Assembly (NCBI RefSeq): GCF_018861315.1
Contig: NZ_JAHLDL010000035.1
Location: forward strand, 1 to 50,916
Length of the DNA stretch: 50,916 nt
Direction of reading: 5' to 3'
Origin: Clostridium bowmanii
GTDB taxonomy: Bacteria > Bacillota > Clostridia > Clostridiales > Clostridiaceae
This document shows, piece after piece, positions 43,623-50,916 of the stretch. The first letter of the stretch is position 1; each line of letters begins with the position of its first letter. The translations under genes and the position numbers were made by a program. The notes below the pieces were generated by a model, which made no database searches, was not told where the DNA came from, and was given only the letters and a program-made list of their open reading frames with translations.

Positions 43623-44798
43623 TTGATTCAGGGAAATAAAAGGGTTTATGATAGTGAAATCAATATAATAAAAATTATGATTAGCATCATAGTCTTATTA
43701 TTGGGAATATATTTTGTAAAGAGGAACACCTTTATCAGCTTAAATTTAAGGGTTCTTAATGACTTTTCTACAGTTTTTCTTAGTATAATTTTTGAAGGAA
43801 TACCTTTTATATTAATAGGAGCATTGGTTTCCTCTATAATTCAAATATTAGTATCAGAGGAAGCAATTGCCAAAATAATTCCTAAAAATAAATTTGTTGG
43901 GATTTTGATTGCTTCCTTAGTTGGACTTGTTTTTCCTGTATGTGAATGTGCTATTGTGCCTATAACTAGGAGGCTTGTTAAGAAGGGTGTTCCATTAAGT
44001 ATTGCGGTTACATTTATGTTATCAGTACCAATTATGAATCCGGTGGTTTTATTATCAACACACTATGCGTTTATGGGAATGTCATACATGGTAATAGCAA
44101 GAGCTATGTTTGGTATGATTGGCGCTATAACAATAGGTGTTCTTATTGGGGTACTTCATAAAGATAGTCCTTTTAAGCGACAGGTGGTTAGAAAGCCTAG
44201 AGGCACACGGAAAGTAGAAGGTGATTTTGAACATCATACTGTAGGAAGATTTAAAAATACTAACCTTATTAAACATAATCATATCCATGTAGATAAAAAT
44301 AATGAGGTCTGTTCTTGTGGACATAGTCATAACCATAGTAATTATAATAATAAGATCATAAGAAACATAGAGGAAATAATAACGCATACTAGTGCAGAAT
44401 TATATGATATAGGTAGATTTTTTATAATGGGAGTATTCCTATCAACGTGTATGCAAATTTTTATACCTAAGGAATTTATTTTATCCATAGGTGGAGGTGT
44501 TTTATCTTCCATAATAGTGATGATGGTGCTAGCTTTTGTATTATCAGTTTGTTCAGAAACAGATGCATTTATAGCTAGAAGCTTTTTAGGACAGTTTACC
44601 TCCGGTTCAATTTTAGGATTTTTAATTTTAGGGCCTATGATAGATATAAAAAATACAATTATGCTTTGTGGAAGCTTTAAATTGAGTTTTGTAGCTAAAT
44701 TGATTTTCCTTATAATTGCTATTTGCTTTATTTTAGCTGTAATAGCAAACATATTTCCACTTGACATGCTAACTAATGGGTTTGCGATAGGTGATTAA
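43623..44798 (+). CDS. YraQ/DUF318-type permease with a His-rich loop
   Basis: 391 aa, eight or so membrane segments. Family features: IFEGIPFILIGALVSSIIQ, FPVCECAIVPITRRLVKKGVP (Cys in membrane), MLSVPIMNPVVL, and VCSETDAFIARSF. Between the halves lies a soluble loop rich in His and Cys (HNHIHVDKNN, CSCGHSHNHSN; about 215-245) that could bind metal. Family members such as ArsP export organo-arsenicals, others are uncharacterised. TTG start has AGGAG about 8 nt upstream. Pairs with the TIGR03943 gene behind. Confidence 0.92.
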   Translation: MIQGNKRVYDSEINIIKIMISIIVLLLGIYFVKRNTFISLNLRVLNDFSTVFLSIIFEGIPFILIGALVSSIIQILVSEEAIAKIIPKNKFVGILIASLVGLVFPVCECAIVPITRRLVKKGVPLSIAVTFMLSVPIMNPVVLLSTHYAFMGMSYMVIARAMFGMIGAITIGVLIGVLHKDSPFKRQVVRKPRGTRKVEGDFEHHTVGRFKNTNLIKHNHIHVDKNNEVCSCGHSHNHSNYNNKIIRNIEEIITHTSAELYDIGRFFIMGVFLSTCMQIFIPKEFILSIGGGVLSSIIVMMVLAFVLSVCSETDAFIARSFLGQFTSGSILGFLILGPMIDIKNTIMLCGSFKLSFVAKLIFLIIAICFILAVIANIFPLDMLTNGFAIGD

Positions 44799-44859
44799 AA
44801 ATAAATGATGGTGTGGGATGGATAGTACTTGCAGATAATCTCAACACAAGGAGGTAGGT

Positions 44860-45741
44860 TTGAAAAAGAGGTTAAATTTAAATGAATTAATGTGGTTTCT
44901 TATATTAATAGGCTTCACTTGTTATTTTTACATGATTATCAGTACAAATAAATTAACACTATTTGTACATCCCAAAATGGTAAAATACGTAAATTTTGCA
45001 TTGTATTTTTTTATTGTTTTGGTGATTTTTCAAGGAAAGAATATTTGCGAATTAAAAAAAGAAAAAAGCTTTAAGTTTGGCTATATAATGTTTTTAATAC
45101 CATTGTTTTTAGGATTTCTATTAAAACCTGAAGGGGTGAGTGTGTACAGTGCAATAAATAAGGGGTTTTCGTTAACTTCACAATTGAAAATTGATGCATT
45201 AAAGCATAAGCATACTGTTTTAGAGGATGGAACAGAAGTATGTGAGCATAATGATGAAAATACTCATGTTGTTGAAAATACTAGTGATATTGAAAATACT
45301 AGTGCTGTTGAAAATAATAATGTTAAATTACCTATACCTATAGAAAGTATCTCACTTATAAAAGGCGAAACAATAAATGTAACTAATGAAAATTTCGTAA
45401 ATACTTATGAAGATTTATACGGAAATACTAAGCAGAATATTGGTAGGCGTTTATATATGAAAGGCTTCGTATATAAACAAAAGGGACTTGATAAGGATGA
45501 ATTTATCTTGGCTAGGATTCTTGTAAGTTGCTGCGCTGCAGATGCGCAGTTGGTAGGTGTTTTATGTGATTTTCCCCAGGTAAAAGAATTTACAGAGGGT
45601 ACTTGGGTAAATATAGAGGGTATATTAGGGCAAAGAGAATATGCGGATTCTAAAAATGGAGAAATTAGTATAATTCCAATAATTAAAGTGAATAAGATAG
45701 AAAAAACAGATGAACAGAGCAATGAGTATATATATAATTAA
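44860..45741 (+). CDS. TIGR03943/YcgQ family protein, partner of the permease
   Basis: 293 aa. Two to three N-terminal membrane segments (about 8-25, 37-52, 68-85), an acidic His-containing linker (LKHKHTVLEDGTEVCEHNDENTHV in part), and the C-terminal domain with LVSCCAADAQLVGVL, the family hallmark. The YraQ permease and TIGR03943 protein are a conserved pair, thought to act together in export of an unknown or metal-related substrate. TTG start with AAGGAGG 5 nt upstream. Confidence 0.92.
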   Translation: MKKRLNLNELMWFLILIGFTCYFYMIISTNKLTLFVHPKMVKYVNFALYFFIVLVIFQGKNICELKKEKSFKFGYIMFLIPLFLGFLLKPEGVSVYSAINKGFSLTSQLKIDALKHKHTVLEDGTEVCEHNDENTHVVENTSDIENTSAVENNNVKLPIPIESISLIKGETINVTNENFVNTYEDLYGNTKQNIGRRLYMKGFVYKQKGLDKDEFILARILVSCCAADAQLVGVLCDFPQVKEFTEGTWVNIEGILGQREYADSKNGEISIIPIIKVNKIEKTDEQSNEYIYN

Positions 45742-45772
45742 GGAACTAAGAATTAGTGAACATAGCAAAGGC

Positions 45773-45812
45773 ACAAAGGTACAAAGGTACAAAGGTAAGA
45801 AGGTACAAAGGG
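45773..45812. repeat. 8-bp tandem repeat acaaaggt
   Basis: Five units at 45773, 45781, 45789, 45797 (one change) and 45805. They lie in the 635-bp gap 45742-46376, which also holds the 18-bp repeat and the riboswitch. Confidence 0.85.
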
Positions 45813-46016
45813 ATATGAAAGGCATATTAAAGGCATATGAAATTCTTAATTATTGACATAATTAATGTAATGCTATAAACTTAATTATGTAGAAGAATAT
45901 TAAATATTAGAATGTTTAGATTTAATGTTATGTTAGCATATTAGCAAAAAAGTGAATAGATATTTTTAGGTGCCTATTATTAATTAAACCGCTTTAGCGG
46001 ATAAAGTTACTAACGT

Positions 46017-46092
46017 AGCTGAAGCTATGTTAATAGCTAAAGCTATGTTAATAGCTGAAGCTATGTTAATAGCTGAAGCTATGTTAATAGCT
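46017..46092. repeat. 18-bp tandem repeat, four units, before the riboswitch
   Basis: agctgaagctatgttaat at 46017, 46035 (one change), 46053 and 46071, plus a partial agct. It ends 9 nt before the riboswitch begins, so it lies in or next to the promoter. Confidence 0.9.
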
Positions 46093-46100
46093 TATTAATA

Positions 46101-46290
46101 AGGTGAAAAGGGAATGTGGTGTGATTCCACAACAGCCCCCGCTACTGTAATTGAACACAAATTTTTATGCCTACCTGTAAAAAAACGGAAGGGCTGTGAG
46201 TTGAGTGAGTCAAGAGCCAGGAGACCTGCCTAAATCAGTAATATTAAGCTTTCGGCGGGAAAGAACTTGTAGAGTATAAGTTAGTGCAAT
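46101..46290 (+). promoter_or_regulatory. Cobalamin riboswitch
   Basis: Starts aggtgaaaagggaa, then GGTGtgattCCAC, aacaGCCCCCGCTACTGTaa, and the B12 box AGCCAGGAGACCTGCC (46215-46230), all in the usual order. It senses adenosylcobalamin. A terminator follows at 46306, so B12 should stop transcription of cobQ and probably cbiB. Confidence 0.96.
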
Positions 46291-46305
46291 AAGAAATTTG
46301 TACAT

Positions 46306-46336
46306 AACAGCAGGTGTGAAAGCTTGCTGTTTTTTA
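46306..46336 (+). terminator. Riboswitch expression-platform terminator
   Basis: AACAGCAGGT gtgaaa GCTTGCTGTT, a 10-bp stem including G-U pairs, then TTTTTT. Lies between the B12 box and cobQ. Confidence 0.88.
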
Positions 46337-46376
46337 TTTTGTAACAATAAAAGCATGATAGATAGGAGGAGTAGTA

Positions 46377-47936
46377 ATGGCTAAAATAATGATTCAAGGA
46401 ACAGCTTCATCTGTAGGGAAAAGTATATTAGTAACAGCACTCTGTAGAATATTTAAACAAGATGGGTTTACTGTATGTCCCTTTAAGTCACAGAACATGT
46501 CACTGAATTCTTACATTACGTTAGATGGGAAAGAAATGGGACGAGCACAGGTGCTCCAAGCATATGCAGCTGGACTTGAGCCAGAGGCATTTATGAATCC
46601 AATTTTATTAAAACCTTCCTCAGATAAAAAGTGCCAAATTATAGTTAATGGAAAGGTTTTTGGAAATAGTACTGCTATGGAATATCATAATATGAAAATC
46701 GAATTTAGAGATATGCTAAAGATACAGTTTGAGGAAATAGAGAAGAAATTTGAAATTATAGTAATGGAAGGTGCAGGAAGTCCTGCAGAAATCAACTTAA
46801 GAGATAGAGACATTGTAAATATGGGAATGGCAGAACTTGTAGATGCACCAGTAATACTTGCAGGAGATATAGATAAAGGTGGAGTATTTGCATCCCTGGC
46901 AGGCACAATGCTTTTGCTTAATGAGGAAGAGAAAAAAAGAGTTAAAGCCACTATTATAAACAAATTTAGAGGAGATATAGAAATTTTAAAGCCTGGACTT
47001 ACAATGCTTGAGGATATTATACATATTCCTTGTGCAGGAGTAGTCCCTTACTTTAGATTAGATTTGGAAGATGAAGACGGAACAGTAGAATTTAACAAAA
47101 AAATTACTGCACCTATTGACATTGCAGTAATATGGTTACCTCATATTTCTAATTTTACAGATGTAGATGCATTAAAAGCTGAAGAAGATGTATCAGTTAG
47201 ATTTGTTAAGACTAAAGAAGAATTAGGAAATCCAGACTTACTTATAATACCGGGAACTAAAAATACTATTGAGGATTTAATCACCTTAAAAGCTTTGGGC
47301 TTGGCAGAAGCTATTATAAAATATAGTGTGGATGGCAACATATTAGGTATTTGTGGTGGGTATCAAATGCTAGGGAATACTTTAAATGACCCTGAGGGAG
47401 TAGAAACAAATTTAGAAAAAATAGATGGTATGAAGCTTTTAGACATAGATACAGTATTCCAAGGTGAAAAAATAACTACAAGAGTAAAGGCTCGTAGCAT
47501 TAATATGGGATCTATAAACGCGGACAATAGCGAAAAGGATAATTTAGAAAGTTCTAATAACAATATTGAAGTTTATGGTTATGAAATACACATGGGAATT
47601 TGTAAATATGGGCACAATGCAAGGCCACTTTTTGAGATATATCATAAGAACCTTGAGCACCCTTCAGTGGAAGGCGAAGAAGCATGTGATTATGACGGAT
47701 CAATAAATGAAACTGGAAATGTTATGGGTACATATATCCATGGAATACTTGATGGAGTACAATTTAGAGAATACATAGTAAATAGTCTAAGAATAAAAAA
47801 AGATATGGAGCCTAAAAAATCTAAGGTGTACGAAAATCTAAGAGAAAAGGAAATAGACAAGCTAGCAGACATAGTGAGAGAAAGTGTAGACATAGATTCT
47901 ATCTATAAGATTATGGGAATTGAGAAGAAAGGTTAG
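46377..47936 (+). CDS. cobQ: Cobyric acid synthase
   Basis: 519 aa. Amidates adenosyl-cobyrinic acid a,c-diamide at four side chains using glutamine. N-terminal ATP-binding dethiobiotin-synthetase-like domain ([34 protein letters not shown]), then a class I glutamine amidotransferase-like domain with nucleophile Cys in [12 protein letters not shown] (about 325) and His in [14 protein letters not shown] start with AGGAGGAG upstream. Controlled by the riboswitch. Confidence 0.97.
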   Translation: MAKIMIQGTASSVGKSILVTALCRIFKQDGFTVCPFKSQNMSLNSYITLDGKEMGRAQVLQAYAAGLEPEAFMNPILLKPSSDKKCQIIVNGKVFGNSTAMEYHNMKIEFRDMLKIQFEEIEKKFEIIVMEGAGSPAEINLRDRDIVNMGMAELVDAPVILAGDIDKGGVFASLAGTMLLLNEEEKKRVKATIINKFRGDIEILKPGLTMLEDIIHIPCAGVVPYFRLDLEDEDGTVEFNKKITAPIDIAVIWLPHISNFTDVDALKAEEDVSVRFVKTKEELGNPDLLIIPGTKNTIEDLITLKALGLAEAIIKYSVDGNILGICGGYQMLGNTLNDPEGVETNLEKIDGMKLLDIDTVFQGEKITTRVKARSINMGSINADNSEKDNLESSNNNIEVYGYEIHMGICKYGHNARPLFEIYHKNLEHPSVEGEEACDYDGSINETGNVMGTYIHGILDGVQFREYIVNSLRIKKDMEPKKSKVYENLREKEIDKLADIVRESVDIDSIYKIMGIEKKG

Positions 47937-47946
47937 AGGAAAAGTT

Positions 47947-48245
47947 GAGCAATCTTGAGCTTGTTGAGCTTGGAGGTGTGGAGGTGGGGGACAGTTAGAA
48001 ACTAATTGAGGAAAGGCTGAAGAAGCTAAAAAGCTGAGGACGGTTAGCAACTTAAAAAGGTAAAAAGGTAAAAAGGTAAAAAGGTAAAAAGGTAGGGGAC
48101 GGTTAACAACTTAATAAAGAAAGTTGAAAAGTTGGAAATGCTGAAAAGGCTGGAAAAGGCTGGAAAAGGCTGGGGACAGTTAGAAATTGATTGGATAAAG
48201 ATGAAAGGTTGGAAAACTTGTGAAAAGTTGGGGACGGTTAATAAC
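47947..48245 (+). repeat. Five GGGGACRGTTARNAAC motifs, several after short tandem repeats, between cobQ and cbiB
   Basis: Motif copies: 47987-48002, 48036-48051, 48095-48110, 48172-48187, 48230-48245. The third follows five copies of aaaaaggt (48054-48094); the fourth follows three copies of tggaaaaggc (48143-48172). The others follow looser repeats built on aagct or ttgagc. No gene is in the 389-bp gap. Confidence 0.88.
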
Positions 48246-48325
48246 TTATTAAATAAGTTGAGAAGTTTTGGTAAGTTGATAACTTTATAAAAAATCAGAA
48301 AAGTATAAGATAGTGAGGAATTAAC

Positions 48326-49294
48326 ATGAAAATACTATTGGCAATGAATGTAATAGATTTAATATTGGCGGTACTCTTAGATGTATTAATTGGAGACCCA
48401 TACTGGTTTCCACATCCGGTGATTTATATAGGAAAACTTATCTCTATATTAGATAAGTTAGGCAGAAAGTTATGTAAAACCAATAAGCAAATCAAAGCCT
48501 TTGGAGGGACCATTGTAGTTATAGTAGCCTTTTTTAGTTTTTTAGTGCCATTTATAATTTTATGGCTTTCTAAAGAAATTTTTTTGCTATACCACATTTT
48601 AAATATAATACTTATTTGGACAACAATAGCTGCTAGATGCCTTCATAAAGAGGGTAAAAAGGTATATGATTCCTTGGCTAAAAACGATATTGAGGATGCT
48701 AGATTAAAATTATCTTATATTGTAGGGAGAGATACAAAGGAGCTTAATGAATATGAAATAATACGAGCTGATGTGGAGACCATTGCGGAAAACACAGCAG
48801 ATGGTGTTATAGCTCCTATTCTTTATGCAATATTAGGGGGAGCACCTTTAGCCATGATGTATAAGGGAATAAATACTATGGACTCAATGCTTGGATATAT
48901 GAATGAAAAATATAAACATATTGGATTCTTTCCAGCAAAAACAGATGATGTATTTAATTTTATCCCTGCAAGAATAACAGGGCTTTTAATTTGTTTAGCG
49001 GCTCCACTGGTTGGAGGAAATGTTTTAGAAAGTATAAAAATAATGATAAGGGATCGAAAAAATCATAAAAGCCCTAATTGTGCTTATCCAGAAGGTGCTG
49101 CAGCAGGTGCGATGAAAGTTCAACTAGGGGGCACAAATGTATATTTTGGAGAAGAAATGTATAAACCTAGCATAGGAAATAAAATAAAAGAGTTAGGCAA
49201 AGAGCATATAGTAGATACAATAAAACTAATGTATGGTGCAATGGTTTGCTTAGTAATAATCTATTTAATAGGAGCGTTTTTTTTAATTGTATAA
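48326..49294 (+). CDS. cbiB: Adenosylcobinamide-phosphate synthase
   Basis: 322 aa, membrane protein with about five to six hydrophobic segments. Family signatures: DVLIGDPYWFPHPVIYIGKLIS near the start (in part DPYWFPHPV), GRDTKELNEYEIIRA, ETIAENTADGVIAPI, and SPNCAYPEGAAAGAMKVQLGG (in part PEGAAAGAM). Attaches aminopropanol phosphate to adenosylcobyric acid, the step after CobQ, so it belongs to the same pathway and likely the same riboswitch-controlled transcript, interrupted by the repeat cluster. Confidence 0.96.
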   Translation: MKILLAMNVIDLILAVLLDVLIGDPYWFPHPVIYIGKLISILDKLGRKLCKTNKQIKAFGGTIVVIVAFFSFLVPFIILWLSKEIFLLYHILNIILIWTTIAARCLHKEGKKVYDSLAKNDIEDARLKLSYIVGRDTKELNEYEIIRADVETIAENTADGVIAPILYAILGGAPLAMMYKGINTMDSMLGYMNEKYKHIGFFPAKTDDVFNFIPARITGLLICLAAPLVGGNVLESIKIMIRDRKNHKSPNCAYPEGAAAGAMKVQLGGTNVYFGEEMYKPSIGNKIKELGKEHIVDTIKLMYGAMVCLVIIYLIGAFFLIV

Positions 49295-49375
49295 AACAAT
49301 TCAATTTGTAGGAATATGCATATATACAAATTTACTTGGAATTAAGAACACTTTGGGGATTATTTAATAACAACT

Positions 49376-49415
49376 TGTGGATAAAAAGACAATTTATCTA
49401 ATTAACAGTGGATAA
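49376..49415. promoter_or_regulatory. Two DnaA-box-like sites upstream of the RAYT gene
   Basis: TGTGGATAA (49376-49384) is a perfect DnaA box (TTATCCACA) on the complementary strand; AGTGGATAA (49407-49415) differs by one base. They share orientation, 31 bp apart. The gap 49295-49654 also holds the motif at 49552, no other gene. Confidence 0.6.
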
Positions 49416-49551
49416 CTTTGTTTAAAATGAATATTATTATCTCACAAAAACAGTAAGAACTAAAAACTCAATTAAAGTATAATTGAGGCTTAATTAAGAC
49501 TTGGTTGAGCTAGGTTGAACCGAAACAGCCGAGCCAGAACCGAGCCAGGCT

Positions 49552-49567
49552 AGGGACAGTTAACAAT
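49552..49567 (+). repeat. REP-like motif copy upstream of the RAYT gene
   Basis: AGGGACAGTTAACAAT matches the motif GGGGACAGTTAGCAAC at 13 of 16 positions. It is preceded by repeats around ccgagcca (49529-49549) and lies inverted to the array after the gene, so motifs of opposite orientation flank the transposase. Confidence 0.75.
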
Positions 49568-49654
49568 TTTTAAAAAAATAATTAAAAAATATGAATATCA
49601 CCTTGACACATAGGCAAGAATTTAAAGAAAAGTTTGTGTGGAGAGGTGATTTTT

Positions 49655-50569
49655 ATGGCTAGAAAGGCAAGAGAAAAAGCAGAGGATGCTATATTTCATA
49701 TTATGTGTAAAAGTATTAGTGAACTAGATTTATTCCGGGATGAGGATGATAAAAGAAAGTACTTACTACTTGTAAAAAAGTATAAAGAACTTTATAATTT
49801 TAAGGTTTACGGGTATTGCATTATGGATAATCATTTGCACTTATTAATTGACACTAATGGTTCAGATATTTCAAAGGTGATGCATGGAATAAATTTTTCT
49901 TATGCAATATATTATAATAAAAAATATAAAAGAGATGGGCATCTCTTTAAAGACAGATTTAAAAGCAAAATAGTTAATAATAAAAGATATTTAAGGACTG
50001 TATCATTATACATACATAACAATCCAATTGACATTGCTGGCTATAGAACTTGTCCTGAAAAATATGCTTTTTCTAGTTTGGAAATATTTTTAGGAAAAAG
50101 ACGAGACTATTATAAATTAGTGGATTATGTATTTGTTATGAGTCTTTTTGGAAATAACCTTAAAAGTGCAAGAAAAAACTACTATAACCTTATTTTTAAA
50201 TGTAATGAGGAAAAATTAAAAGAAGAAATTGAATTTGAAGATGAAAAAACAGATTATAAAATGGGGAGAAAGTTACTTAAAAGAAATTTTAAAGTAGAAG
50301 ATATATTAGAGTTTGTAACAACAAAGATGAATATTTCAAGGGATATGATCAACATAAAGTATAATAGAAATATTGTAGAAACCAAAGCATTAATAATTGT
50401 TCTAATGAGAAGCCTTTGCAATTTTAAATCCAGTGATATTTGCAAGGTGCTTGGAAATGTTTCGCATTCCAGGGTATCAAAATTAAGTACTATAGGTATT
50501 GGATTTATTGGAATAAAAGAAAAACATGAAAATATTATTGAGGATTTTATTAAGTATAATCAGTCTTAA
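49655..50569 (+). CDS. REP-associated tyrosine transposase (RAYT, Y1/HUH) with DnaA domain IV-like C-terminus
   Basis: 304 aa from ATG 49655 (GGAGAGGTG upstream; TTG at 49634 lacks a site). N-terminal Y1 transposase domain: GYCIMDNHLHLLI with the HUH pair His60/His62, GINFSYAIYYNKKYKRDGHLFKDRFKSK (typical RAYT block, quoted in part), and YIHNNP with candidate catalytic Tyr119. Residues about 212-304 read like DnaA domain IV: FKVEDILEFV, NRNIVETKALIIVLMR, then GNVSHSRVSKL where DnaA has G-x-x-[DN]-H-[ST]-x-V. RAYTs are single-copy, domesticated relatives of IS200 transposases that act on REP palindromes. The gene is flanked by inverted REP-like motifs. Confidence 0.92.
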   Translation: MARKAREKAEDAIFHIMCKSISELDLFRDEDDKRKYLLLVKKYKELYNFKVYGYCIMDNHLHLLIDTNGSDISKVMHGINFSYAIYYNKKYKRDGHLFKDRFKSKIVNNKRYLRTVSLYIHNNPIDIAGYRTCPEKYAFSSLEIFLGKRRDYYKLVDYVFVMSLFGNNLKSARKNYYNLIFKCNEEKLKEEIEFEDEKTDYKMGRKLLKRNFKVEDILEFVTTKMNISRDMINIKYNRNIVETKALIIVLMRSLCNFKSSDICKVLGNVSHSRVSKLSTIGIGFIGIKEKHENIIEDFIKYNQS

Positions 50570-50679
50570 TATTTGAGTTATTAATGGCTTTGAGATAAAT
50601 GGATAAAAATTTTAGTGCGTAATTTATATTTGTTTTATTTATATTAAAATTGGACAAGCATATAAAATAAAACTAATAT

Positions 50680-50916
50680 GTTGCTAACTGTCACCTTGAT
50701 AAACACGTTAACCCTTGCTTAGTTGCTAACCGCCCCCCTGATAAGCCCGTTAACCCCTTGCTTAGTTGCTAACTGTCCCCCTGATAACCCCGATAACTCA
50801 TCGCTTAGTTTCTAAGCGTCCCCCTTGATAACCCCGATAACTCATCGCTTAGTTTCTAAGCGTCCCCCCTGATAATCCCGTTAAACCCTCGCTTAGTTTC
50901 TAGCGTCCCCCTGATA
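50680..50916 (+). repeat. Tandem array of 42-44-bp REP-like palindromic units, running off the window
   Basis: Units start at 50680, 50722, 50765, 50808, 50852 and 50896 (last cut by the window end). Each begins GTTGCTAACnGtCCCC or GTTTCTAAGCGTCCCC and continues with TGATAA, a C-rich part, and GCTTA. The whole unit is conserved, so it is not a CRISPR array. Unit junctions form hairpins around TTAG-TTK-CTAA. Between 50570 and 50679 I see nothing else. Confidence 0.92.

Noticed and set aside
44082-44767. Two antisense frames within the permease gene
   Set aside because: Met/Ile/His-rich shadows of a membrane protein gene; no start signals.
47862-48050. 62-codon minus-strand frame over the cobQ end and repeats
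   Set aside because: Built mostly from the repeat cluster; no ribosome binding site or family.
50680-50916. Array at the window end as a CRISPR locus
   Set aside because: Regular spacing of 42-44 bp suggests it, but the whole unit, not just a repeat part, is conserved. There are no unique spacers and no cas genes.

Overview
The window reads as chromosomal DNA of an anaerobic, spore-forming, low-GC Firmicute, most likely a Clostridium in the broad sense. The evidence is the AT-rich sequence, strong purine-rich ribosome binding sites with frequent TTG/GTG starts, the CotJ spore-coat genes, a cell-surface protein with CWB2 repeats, pyruvate formate-lyase with its activase, an electron-transferring PyrK/PyrD dihydroorotate dehydrogenase, and two Lon proteases. 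No rRNA, prophage or CRISPR array is visible.

Layout. 1-520: end of a tRNA cluster (Leu cut by the window edge, two Gly, Arg) with terminators. 576-1702 (minus): cotJABC. 2057-8293: a lipoprotein, a very large double 5'-nucleotidase surface protein and a small YbjN-like protein. 8425-14709: pyrimidine operon pyrB-I-C-F-K-D-E, headed by two PyrR-type RNA sites, one in a terminator attenuator and one over the pyrB ribosome binding site. 14710-17460: small accessory genes, a truncated acetyltransferase and two related inverted-repeat elements. 17462-20651 (minus): pflB-pflA. 21062-22700: an anchored protein of unknown function and a TIM-barrel isomerase-like protein. 22965-31649: protein quality control block tig, clpP, clpX, lonB, lon, and the ribosome-assembly GTPase gene ysxC. 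31905-34094: three small Cys/Gly- or Asn-rich proteins plus a bactofilin, probably spore or cell surface. 34430-41084: exported proteins of mostly unknown role, an orphan solute-binding lipoprotein, a PerR-type regulator, a PIN-PhoH ATPase and a phosphodiester glycosidase. 41560-45741: site-2 protease homologue, trmB, and a YraQ-type permease with its TIGR03943 partner. 46101-49294: cobalamin riboswitch, cobQ and cbiB. 49655-50569: a REP-associated HUH transposase (RAYT), followed by a palindromic repeat array that runs off the window.

Most striking is the last 9 kb. A 16-nt motif close to GGGGACAGTTAGCAAC occurs seven times as dispersed copies on the plus strand (42455, five copies between cobQ and cbiB, 49552). 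It recurs in inverted orientation as at least six tandem units of 42-44 bp directly after the RAYT gene. Dispersed copies tend to sit at the end of a private short tandem repeat. The RAYT has a C-terminal region resembling DnaA domain IV, and two DnaA-box-like sites lie upstream of its gene. This looks like a transposase together with its own repeat family.

Functionally, the window combines de novo pyrimidine synthesis under predicted UMP/PyrR control, anaerobic pyruvate cleavage, stress proteolysis, B12 synthesis under riboswitch control and spore/cell-surface construction. All gene calls rest on reading protein sequence by eye; no database search was possible.
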